Shown piece after piece: positions 55,352 through 64,000 of a stretch of DNA of 64,000 bases. Source of the stretch: Leptobrachium leishanense (lineage: Eukaryota > Chordata > Amphibia > Anura > Megophryidae); the NCBI GenBank assembly GCA_009667805.1, contig CM019063.1, positions 89,865,877-89,929,876 of the forward strand, in the 5' to 3' direction. The position numbers and the translations under genes are program-made. The notes under the pieces are model-generated. The model was not told the DNA's origin, searched no databases, and was given only the letters and a program-made list of their open reading frames with translations. The stretch's first letter is position 1, and the number at the start of each line of letters is the position of its first letter.

Positions 55352-55422
55352 CCAGTGGAAGACCGACGGAGAGTGCGAGCAATTCTTCCATACACTAAAG
55401 TGCCAGATACAGATGAAATTAG
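55352..55422 (+). CDS. rasa1: rasa1 exon 4 (SH3 domain start)
   Basis: After TTTCTTTCAG the exon encodes PVEDRRRVRAILPYTKVPDT then DEI, the first strand of the RASA1 SH3 domain. It ends AG before GTATGC (55423), splitting Ser. The RAILPY segment matches the conserved ALYDY-like SH3 start. Confidence 0.97.
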
Positions 55423-56832
55423 GTATGCCTAACATATATGTGCACATTTAATGTCATTTATAAAGGCTCATTAAAACTGTCTAAAAATGTTCTATATTGA
55501 GTTAACCGCCTTCCTCTTTTTGCTAATTTGGAAAAGTACTTTGTTGTGATTTAAACATACAGGCGTTTCAGCAAACCTGAGGGATTTAGAGCTCGAGTGG
55601 TGCATTCTGTGCATGAAACGTTAATGAAACCCCGAATCTAGCCGGCTGCCTGGTGACAGGGTCTTATTTTTCGTCATTGTAAGGTGTGAGGTTGAGGTTA
55701 GAAATTAAGGGCTGCAAGGGTCAGCTGGTATACTCAGCTATTTTTCATTTTCCTGTTATATACACCATGTTCAGGAATAGATGTTGTTGCGTTTGCAGTG
55801 GCCTAGCAATGTATTCAGGCTTTTAAATAAGTCCTTGTCGATTTTACCCTGCTGTTTGAAAATGCAACAAAATGGACACGCCGGAAAAATAAATATCACA
55901 AGAACCACACTTCCACAGGATCCCAGTGTCTGATATACCTTTCAATGCTAGGTGTCAGGTAAACTGAGCATTGCAAGGCTTACCTTGTCTGCAATTGATA
56001 TACAGATTATAAGTACACGTATGAGCAAAGGGGCCGCGCAAAGCCTGGTCTCCAGGACATTTCTCACCTTGTGAGGTTAGCTAAAGTCTCCAAGAGAACC
56101 AAGGTGTGGGAGCTACAGGTCCCAGTGTAAGAGCAATCTTAGACAGTTCCTTGTGAAATTACATTGACTTCTGCCATAGTTAGGGAGTGGTTTTCCCATA
56201 GACTTTTATGAGTGACTTCCAGGGAGGAGTAAATGAGGAGGGCTTGGTAGTTTTATAATTAAGGGCTTTGGGGCTATGGTTTGGGGGGTGGGAGTAGTTT
56301 CTTTAATGTTTTGTAACAGAACCAGGGGTTACATGGCTGCTTTCCAATCTTAACAGCACCTCCTTGTTTATTCATTAGGTTACATGTTTTTAAAAATGTT
56401 TTCTAGTATTTGGGACACTAGAGATACGTTGTGTTTGCCACAAAAAACTGCATTTGTTTGTTTTTTTTTCTTTCTATTCTTAATTGGTACCAGACTATCA
56501 TAATTTTACTGACGGTGGTGGTGGTTAAACCTATCCTACAGATTCTGGTGCATTTTCACTTAAATTTTAAGCAACAGATTCTGCTTCTTTTGATGTGAGT
56601 GCCTAAAGAAAGAGCGCAATCCTGTTTCTTAAAATAAAGGGAAAATGGAGCAATATTTGTTAAGGTTAACCCTAAAACAAGCACCAATGGTAACCCTAAT
56701 TCCAAAATAGTGTAAGTAAATGGCACTAGTCTGCTATGAATATAGACTGAAAAAATGGTGCAACTGCAAGGTTTATTTTTCTTTTTCACTTCAAATACTG
56801 CTGTTAATTTTTCCCCTGACACAGGGGAATTA
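55423..56832. other. Intron 4, first part, nothing recognised
   Basis: No repeat ends or exon-like segments were recognised before the inverted-repeat element at 56833. Confidence 0.45.
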
Positions 56833-57212
56833 AGGGGTTATTCAATGGGCACCGAAATTTTGGTGCTCTTTCATTCGGCACACGTCGCTGCGATTCTTTG
56901 AGTTCAATGCATCGACCCTGCAGTGAATTCAGCATTCACGCAGGGTCCCCGAAGTGCGCCGAATGCATCAAATAAACCTGTCGAACGCAGCAGACAGTCC
57001 TCCAATCAGCAGTTGGGTAAAAACAACTGCAGTTTTTTAAAAATAAAAATAATTACTGAAAATGCCTGTAAATAATATATACAGTCCTATGAGTAACAAT
57101 AAAAAGGGCCGTAACAGAATTAAAAAAAAAAAAAAAAAAAGCCATTTAAAATTTGCCGAATTGCACCGTATGGGGAAATTTAATGGCAAATTCGGCTCCT
57201 TGAATAATCCCT
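56833..57212. mobile_element. Diverged CAGGGTTATTC-family element
   Basis: GGGGTTATTCAATGGGCACC at the left and TTGAATAATCCCTT at the right are inverted. ATTTTGGTGC, TTCATTCGGC and GTGAATTCAGCATTC match 43869-44421. No coding frame. Confidence 0.6.
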
Positions 57213-57524
57213 TTTGATTTTAACATGTCATAACCTAGTATGTCCACAAGGTGGCGACAGTTTCACATGTTACCAAAACATTATGTTGGGACAAGACCAC
57301 CTACCGGTAATACTAATAAGGGAGCAATGAGCAGCACCATACCTCTTAACAGTGTCAGATTTCATGTAGCTGAAGTGACAGCATCCAAACTGGAATTTCT
57401 ACACCTTGATGGCAAGTTGTTTTTGCTTCATTGTTGCTCTTTAGATGCTGCAATCTTGGAAACTGAATATAATTGAGCGTTTGTAAGGTGGCGTTGGGTA
57501 AAAGTGCTTTTAGATTTTGTGTAC

Positions 57525-57566
57525 CTCAGAAGGGGTCCTAACCTGAAACGTTTGTATTTTGTTTCT
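57525..57566 (+). ncRNA. Hammerhead-like remnant
   Basis: CCTCAGAAGGGGTCCTAACC is followed by TGAAACGTTTG, with the GGGT/ACC(C) pairing and GAAAC box in the right order. The first box is degenerate. It is followed by CTCCAGTAAACC, as after other Penelope-related arms. Confidence 0.35.
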
Positions 57567-58197
57567 CCAGTAAACCTTTTTTTATCACACTAGTGTAGCT
57601 TTTCTACAACAGTGCTGGTGGCTGTCTCCCCCCTTCCCATGTAACTGTGCTGGTTACCTGCCCCTTCATGAGCTGAACAGAGGGGTCCTTTCGCCATTTG
57701 CAGCAGCTTTTTGCTAGAAGTAATTGAGTGCCACAAACACTCAACCCGGCGTTATTTTTCTATATACTTGGGTAAAAGTGCATTGGAAATGCGCTATGGA
57801 CTTTGTTGCTGCTAAGACCTGAAACAGAAATGAATGAACCAAATTCACTTTAGAACACGGATATGCATAATAGCATGGGAAGGGTGTATTATGATTCAGT
57901 GATTTGAAGCTTATGGTTCAGTGAGACATTGCCCGAAGGGTCAAGTCAAGAGCAGGATTGTGACGGAATGCAAGTTCCTCCACTATTTTTGCACGAGGAA
58001 CGGAGTTCCTGCTGGGGCCACATGCTGAAAAAAGTGTTTTATTAGATCTTTTTTAAGTTGTGAGATATATTTTTGGTGGTATTCTTATTGATTGACTAAA
58101 ACCATGCAAGGCTATAGCTTTTAGTATCAATATTAGTGTGGGCTAGTGTTGAGCAGAAAATGATTACGAGAGGAAAGAGGACTAGCTGAAATCTTGT

Positions 58198-58372
58198 TAA
58201 AGGGACAGTACCACCAAAAAATGAAATATCTTTACTGTATTTCATTTTGCCGCTATATCTTGCATATACTTTTTTTTTCTTCTCTTAAGAAAATATTTTA
58301 CTCTAAGGTAGTTTTATTTATAATGTATAAGTAATGTGGTTACAGCTTATGTAAGTGGTAGTGTCCCTTTAA
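58198..58372. mobile_element. Short complete copy of the TACCACC repeat family
   Basis: AAAGGGACAGTACCACC at the left is the complement-like match of GTGGTAGTGTCCCTTT at the right. TTAAGAAAATATTTTACTC and GTTACAGCTTATGTAAGTGG are shared with 32692-33888. The inverted ends show that this family is a MITE. Confidence 0.7.
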
Positions 58373-58492
58373 GTTCCCACACCTATTAATGCTGGACAGA
58401 ACCATGTTCTTTCCGCAGAGAACAGATCTGTAATACAGCTTTCTTTTAAATGCAATAATTATCCATTTTTTTTGTTTTTACCTCTTTTACAG

Positions 58493-58610
58493 CTTCTTAA
58501 AAGGAGATATGTTTATTGTCCATAATGAATTGGAGGACGGATGGATGTGGGCCACCAACCTCCGTACAAACGAACAAGGTCTTATTGTTGAAGACTTGGT
58601 GAAGGAAGTG
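58493..58610 (+). CDS. rasa1: rasa1 exon 5 (SH3 domain, main part)
   Basis: After CTCTTTTACAG the exon completes Ser and encodes FLKGDMFIVHNELEDGWMWA, TNLRTNEQGLIVEDLVKEV. GWMW holds the SH3 binding-groove Trp, and GLIVEDLV the end of the fold. It ends GTG before GTCAGT (58611), in phase 0. The RASA1 SH3 domain lies between the two SH2 domains. Confidence 0.98.
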
Positions 58611-58752
58611 GTCAGTAGATGCTTTCTGTGATTCTGAAACTCTGTTTCTGTACCAGCGTTTGAGATCAAGCTCCACTAAACTTTAAATATCACTTGCTTA
58701 TTTGTCAGAATCAAATGTGATATGTTGTATCAAAATTGCATTGTAAGAGAAT

Positions 58753-59632
58753 CAAAAAACAGAGGAGGGCAATATAGCACTCAATGGGGCATAACCCCGA
58801 AAGACCAATAACAAACCAACTTGCACACAGGGTGCAACGAGTGCCTAGAATACAGTAATTTTAATACACAAGGCACACAGACAGTAATTAAAAAATGAAT
58901 CAAACAGAAAAAGTCCAGCACTATCGTATAATCTCAATAGGAGTGGTATAGGTCATGCCGCTCAAAATAAGGTATGGGGCAATAGAGAAATTGACCAGTT
59001 CAAAACGTATGAATACCTGCCTATTACCTCAGCGGTTCAAGCCGCCTACGTACCTGCTAGCTAGATAGAAAGTATAATTAGCAAGAGAGGTTCGTCGACC
59101 CATAAGAACCATCAGTGGGACTCAACCAAGTGAACTAACAACAGTTAAAAAAAGTAGAGAGCCATATAGCTCGTCGCGTTTCACCCTGCCGGGCTTAGTC
59201 TTGAGCTGGAATGACCATATATACGAATATTGTGGTCATTCCAGCTCAAGACTAAGCCCGGCAGGGCGAAACGCGACGAGCTATATGACTCTTTACTTTT
59301 TTTAACTGTTGTTAGTTCACTTGGTTGAGTCCCACTGATGGTTCTTATGGGTCAACGAACCTCCCTTGCTAATTATACTTTCTATCTAGCTAGCAGGTAC
59401 GTAGGCGGCTTGAACCGCTGAGGTATTCATACTTTTTGAACTGGTCAATTTCTCTCTTGCCCCATACCTTATTTTGAGCGGCGTGACCTATACCACTCCT
59501 ATTGAGATTATACGATAGTGTTGGACTTTTTTCTGTTTGATTCATTTTTTTAATTACTGTCTGTGTGCCTTGTGTATTAAAATTACTGTATTCTAGGCAC
59601 TCTTGTTGCACCCTGTGTGCAAGTTGGTTTGT
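58753..59632. mobile_element. 880-bp inverted-arm insertion, 14-bp TSD, hammerhead-like core
   Basis: CATTGTAAGAGAAT flanks it at 58739-58752 and 59633-59646. Arms 58811-59213 and 59221-59632 are nearly perfect complements, meeting at GACCATATATACGAATATTG. On the plus strand at about 59243-59275, GACTAAGCCCGGCAGGGC is followed by GAAACGCGACGAG; the left arm mirrors it. No coding capacity. The long variable duplication and inverted arms fit a Penelope-type (target-primed) insertion rather than a cut-and-paste MITE. Confidence 0.7.
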
Positions 59633-59959
59633 CATTGTAAGAGAATGTCTGCATTTATCAACAGAAAGTTATTTTTGAAGTTTAGTGGAGTGTTCTGTTT
59701 CAATCCATTTTATTTCTTTATTATAATTTGTGTTACTCTTTAATAATTTTCCTCTTTTTTCTCTTTTTTTTATTTTTTTATTTTTGACCGTTTGAGTTCT
59801 GCATAACAAGGAAACCTTTACACCGATCTGTGTATTTCTCAACATCTTTTTTAGCAGGATTACACCTGTTTGGAAAATGTGTTTTCAAATATTGCACTTG
59901 AGATTTTGCTTGGATTCTGTACCCATGCAGAAAACCAAATATTCTATTAACCAGACTTA

Positions 59960-60292
59960 TGCAGGGGTCAGACGTGCGCATAAGCGTGCCCGTACTGACT
60001 TGCCTCCCAGCGTCCATTGCAGTGTGGTGACGCTTTGATAGAGCCGGCCACACGCTGTAGCACGTGCAGGATTGCACGCACAACAGCAGACGTGCTGAAA
60101 GCCTCCCCGTCAAAACGTTACGACGAGCGTTCGGGGCTGCAAAGTGCAATCCTCCATAGGAGGATCGAGCCTCGCAACGCTGAGCGCACTAACTGCGCTC
60201 AGCGAGGTGGTCAAACCAACGCCAGAGTTGAAGGAATGTACTTTCTCATGGACTTTGCTTCCGTTCTGAAAAACGCCCGTCTGACCCCGGCC
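59960..60292. mobile_element. PIF/Harbinger-like MITE, TSD TTA
   Basis: Starts TGCAGGGGTCAGACGTGCG and ends CGTCTGACCCCGGCC with TTA at 59957-59959 and 60293-60295. GCAAAGTGCAATCCTCCATAGG and CTCAGCGAGGTGG match 27908-28213. Confidence 0.75.
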
Positions 60293-60436
60293 TTAAACGG
60301 CTTAACATTTTTTTGTGCTCTAAGCCCATTACCGGCCTCTCGTTTTTAAGCTGAGACTGTAACACTGGCCAACGTGGAAACTCAGTGCTGTAGTTGGGCG
60401 ATAGTTTTTATGTTTTAAATGTCATATAGTAATGCC

Positions 60437-60663
60437 CAGTGCTTTTTTTCTGGAAAAAAGGTGGGGGTTCTCTCACGCCCAGGGAAAAATTATTATTATG
60501 ACTATTTTCATGTCCTAATAAACAATAGTTGTAGCTCACTTAAAGGCAGTCACTATAAAAGGAACCATATTTTTTAATACGGTGTTCCTTTAAATGAACT
60601 ACAACTATTGTTGTAACCCTATGGGTACGGAGTACCGGCGAGTACCCCCTGAAAAAAGCCCTG
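60437..60663. mobile_element. hAT MITE, TSD GTAATGCC
   Basis: A perfect 8-bp duplication GTAATGCC lies at 60429-60436 and 60664-60671. Ends CAGTGCTTTTTTTCTGG and CTGAAAAAAGCCCTG are inverted. Internal arms ACAATAGTTGTAGCTCA and its complement form a hairpin. It sits about 110 bp before exon 6. Confidence 0.87.
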
Positions 60664-60771
60664 GTAATGCCACTATTGAGTAAAAGTTTATTTAGTGCTT
60701 ACTATAAAATTGTAATACTTTGCTGTTAGTGTGGAAAAGTGACCCTTTACTTACAAATACATATTTTGCAG

Positions 60772-60803
60772 GGAAGAGAAGAAGATCCTCATGAAGGAAA
60801 GCT
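60772..60803 (+). CDS. rasa1: rasa1 exon 6 (SH3-SH2 linker)
   Basis: After ATTTTGCAG the exon encodes GREEDPHEGK plus CT, before GTAAGT (60804). The peptide is the conserved linker before the second SH2 domain. The split codon CT- would give Leu rather than the Ile usual in mammals. The six exons sum to 731 bases with consistent phases. The next exon is not in the window. Confidence 0.95.
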
Positions 60804-60980
60804 GTAAGTTAATATCTTACTCTGTTTTCATGGTTATCCACTAATTACTTGGTGTGGTTGCAAACAATGATAAATCACTGTTATTGCAACCACAATACAG
60901 ATATCTGCATTTTCACATTCTTTACATATTTCCTAAAAATCTGATTTAGCCCCGCTGGTTATTTTCCTACAGTGAACATT

Positions 60981-63444
60981 CAGGGTTATTCTAAGAGAAT
61001 CGAAAAGTCACCGTACGTTCGGTGACTTTTCGTTCGCTTCACTTCGGCGCGATTTGGTGATCCTATTTCGGCAACCCCTTGGTGTATTCAGCAAGCACCA
61101 CAGGGTCCCCGAAGTGCAAGGAAAACCCGACGAACAGTCACCACAAAACCCGCCAAACACTCACTAAAACCCCCAAAACATCTGGATTAACCATGCCAGA
61201 GAAACCCAAGCAGCCGCTGATCACAGCGCAGAGCAGCTGCCGGAAAAAGCCGACACCGTAGACGAATGGAGTGGGAAAAAAACCCAGTTTGCTTGAATAT
61301 TTGAAAAGTGAAACGCTGTTTGCAAAGAAACTACAGAACGAAAATGTCTGAAATTTACATATAAGATCCAATGAATGATAATAAAAAGGCCGTTACAAAA
61401 AAGAGCAATATTGCATATAGGAGTATACGTAGATAACCTGTAGAAAAAAATCAATAAAGTGCACAAATTAAATGTCCAATGCTAATCCGATGGACCTGCA
61501 CAAAAAAAGTGTAAAAAGTGTCCAATATTTCAATTAAGCGCAATAGTGCGTATAGCAGTCCGTGAAAATGGAGGATAAAATACTCAGAAGTCCCAATGTT
61601 TGTGGTCCTCCTTATTCCGGTGGAAAGTTCGTCACGTCCTCTATTTCATAAAAGAGAAGGGAGACGCACACGGGGAAATCTTTGCAGGAGATCTTATGAC
61701 AAATTGGGCAAAGATTATTACTGGTAGAGGTATATACCACTCACATTTAAATGAGCCTAAAAGGTTTCCCTGCTCTAGGTTTAATCGCCTATGGCCATGT
61801 AGAGAGTGGCACTTCCCTTCTTTACCAAGTAGCAGATCCAATTAAGGAGCCTTTCAATCTCAGGCTCAGTCAGTATAGCCTTAGGCACTCTTAGGTAGGC
61901 GCCCTGGACCTCTTTTCCTCATTGGCAGATCGAGTGGTGTTGTTCCCATGAGGTATCAGGTTGGAATTAGCAAAACACGGCCAATGCAGGGTGAAAAGTA
62001 ATATCCATTTATTCTATAAAAAGGGACATAAAAATACCGAGACGCGTGTCGGCTGTGGTAGCCTTCCTCAGTCGATGTATTGTCCTGTAGTGTCTCTGTT
62101 TTTAAAAGAAAAGAGGTCCAGGGCACCTACCTAAGAGTGCCTAAGGCTATACTGACTGAGCCTGAGATTGAAAGGCTCCTTAATTGGATCTGCTACTTGG
62201 TAAAGAAGGGAAGTGCCACTCTCTACATGGCCATAGGCGATTAAACCTAGAGCAGGGAAACCTTTAGGCTCATTTAAATGTGAGTGGTATATACCTCTAC
62301 CAGTAATAATCTTTGCCCAATTTGTCATAAGATCTCCTGCACCAAAGATTTCCCCGTGTGCTTCTCCCTTCTCTTTTATGAAATCGAGGACGTGACGAAC
62401 TTTCCACCGGAATAAGGAGCACCACAAACATTGGGACTTCTGAGTATTTTATCCTCCATTTTCAAGGACTGCTATACGCACTATTGCGCTTAATTGAAAT
62501 ATTGGACACTTTTTACACTTTTTTTTTTTGTGCAGGTCCATCGGATTAGCATTGGACATTTAATTTGTGCACTTTATTGATTTTTTTTCTACAGGTTATC
62601 TACGTATCCTCCTATATGCACTATTGCACTTAGCCCTGCTGGTTTTATTCTTTTAAGGCACCGCTGCACTTTACTGTTTTGTTGCACTTTATTTCACTAT
62701 TGTGCCTACTATTAATGCACTTTATTTCATTATTTATATATGCATATGCAAATGTTCCAATTGCATTCCAGTGTTTTGCACTATTGATGCGGTATCAGGA
62801 TTATCTGCCACTTCCCTCATCTTTGTTTAGCACAGATTTTGGTTGTTTTTTCTGTTTTTTTTTTTATTTATTTTTTATCCCAGGGCGGCATCATATCACT
62901 TACTGATTATGACTTATCATAACTGCATTTATTGGTAAAAACAATATATAACTTTATAGGCGCCCACGCTTTAGGGTATATAGCTTTATACCCACATCCC
63001 TTTCATCTGTTACAAAAAAAAGGAAACTATTTTAAAAAAAAATTCGCAAAAAATGCCTAAAATATCCTAAAAAATCTATATTTGAAGAGACTTTATACTG
63101 CAGAATATTATAAACGGTTTTAGATATTGCATTAAAACGGGAATATTTTTAACATTGAAGCCTATGGGATTCGCCTGAATAAATCTGCCGCATGAAACCA
63201 CCGAACAGCAGGGCAATTCGGCAACTTTTCACTGCTGGTTATTGTTCTCTGAATAGACTAAGCATTGCTTCACTATGGGGATTTCACTGCCCTCAAACAG
63301 GCACTGTATGTGCAGGCAATTCACCAGGATTTTGCGAACTGCCTCCTCTCTGAATAGCCGAATGGCCAGGAAAGGTAACCGTACGCTGAATTTCACTGTT
63401 CAGTTACCTTTTGACCACAATTCGGATCTCTTTGAATAACCCTG
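60981..63444. mobile_element. CAGGGTTATTC-family element, TSD ATT, split by an inverted-arm insertion
   Basis: Starts CAGGGTTATTCTAAGAGAATC and ends GATCTCTTTGAATAACCCTG, with ATT at 60978-60980 and 63445-63447. It closely matches 38040-38790. The interruption lies at about 61402-63008. No transposase was recognised. Confidence 0.72.
61402..63008. mobile_element. Nested inverted-arm insertion with hammerhead-like core
   Basis: GTTACAAAAAA occurs on both sides (about 61391-61401 and 63009-63019). Arms of about 520 bp (61402-61922 and 62108-62628) are nearly perfect complements, around a spacer of about 185 bp. On the minus strand at about 62080-62042 the spacer reads CTGAGGAAGGCT-ACCAC-AGCC followed by GACACGCGTC: CUGANGA box and stem kept, GAAA changed to GACA. 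A tail rich in GCACTTTA follows to 63008. It is probably a non-autonomous Penelope relative. Confidence 0.65.
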
Positions 63445-63447
63445 ATT

Positions 63448-64000
63448 GTCTACCAGATCAGGATAATCAACCTCCCACATAATGTAAACTGTGTCTTCAG
63501 TAACCATCCAATGTGCTTCAAGCATGGCAAGGGGTTGACTATCCTCTGGATATTTGCCAGGCCACCAATGGTGCCCACTCTTAATTTCTTTGAGACAATA
63601 ATAGGGAATAAAGCATTTCTTTATGTTGGCAAGAACTAGAATTTATAAATAAATGCAAAGATATTAATATATATTTATTATTAATAATAATACCTTTCAT
63701 TCAGACACATGATTTCTGCTCCTCTATATTTGGTCCGGTCCATATTAAATGCTTATTGGTTATCCATGTTTACATATTCCACACCTGCTCTACATGACAA
63801 AAAATGTAATACAACTTCTGATTGCAGGTAAAGATTTAAAATGGAACCTTAGGCATAATAAAAAATTGTACATATGTATTTTTTTTTTTTTACATAAAAT
63901 AGGCAGTTCTATCTTTATGAGCAAGCAAGGATTTCATGTTTCTTGTAAATGTTGCATATTTTTGCTACTGGATATAAAACAAAATATCAGAGTCCTGGCT
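63448..64000. other. rasa1 intron 6, nothing recognised
   Basis: AT-rich intron sequence without an exon showing second-SH2 similarity and without transposon ends. The gene must continue beyond the window. Confidence 0.5.

Noticed and set aside
63830..63836. TTGCAG followed by GTAAAG as a possible next rasa1 exon
   Set aside because: The acceptor-like sequence is followed by AT-rich sequence without second-SH2 similarity.

Overview
The window is vertebrate nuclear DNA, most likely from an amphibian and probably a frog with a repeat-rich genome. The only host gene I can support is the 5' part of rasa1 (RAS p21 protein activator 1, p120 RasGAP) on the plus strand. Six coding exons are visible: 25372-25592, 51047-51199, 52831-52966, 55352-55422, 58493-58610 and 60772-60803. 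Their splice phases are compatible, and together they encode the N-terminus, the first SH2 domain and the SH3 domain (731 coding bases). Intron 1 is about 25.4 kb. The gene continues past the right edge; the second SH2, PH, C2 and RasGAP domains are not in the window.

Nearly everything else is mobile DNA, much of it nested. From left to right the upstream flank holds: a SINE-like element (about 1.2-1.8 kb); an inverted-arm element with hammerhead-like motifs, split by a TTAA-flanked piggyBac-like element (1.9-3.35 kb); a decayed Penelope-like retroelement with RT and GIY-YIG domains and inverted arms (3.4-8.8 kb), itself split by a hAT element with an 8-bp target duplication; a 2-kb hAT element (10.4-12.4 kb); two LINE 3' ends; and a nearly full-length but decayed minus-strand Ty3/gypsy LTR retrotransposon (14650-22701) whose Gag resembles the PNMA family. 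The flank ends with small hAT elements and a palindromic element before the CpG-rich first exon.

Intron 1 (25.6-51.0 kb) holds a minisatellite next to exon 1, several 3-bp-duplication (PIF/Harbinger-like) MITEs, LINE tails, a 1.7-kb 41-bp minisatellite with higher-order structure, a DIRS-type tyrosine-recombinase retrotransposon (about 38.8-43.3 kb) nested in an inverted-repeat element, a truncated Tc1-like transposon, and more hAT-like elements. The later introns carry a 1.3-kb hAT, an 880-bp inverted-arm insertion with a 14-bp target duplication, and a 1.6-kb relative nested in another transposon.

The least expected patterns are two. First, the same GAGCTGGGGCA-TATCCAT minisatellite, each time next to a long GC-rich palindrome, sits inside three hAT elements with different termini. 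Second, hammerhead-ribozyme-like cores recur in the Penelope-like element and in several short inverted-arm insertions. All family assignments were read by eye; no database search or folding calculation was run.
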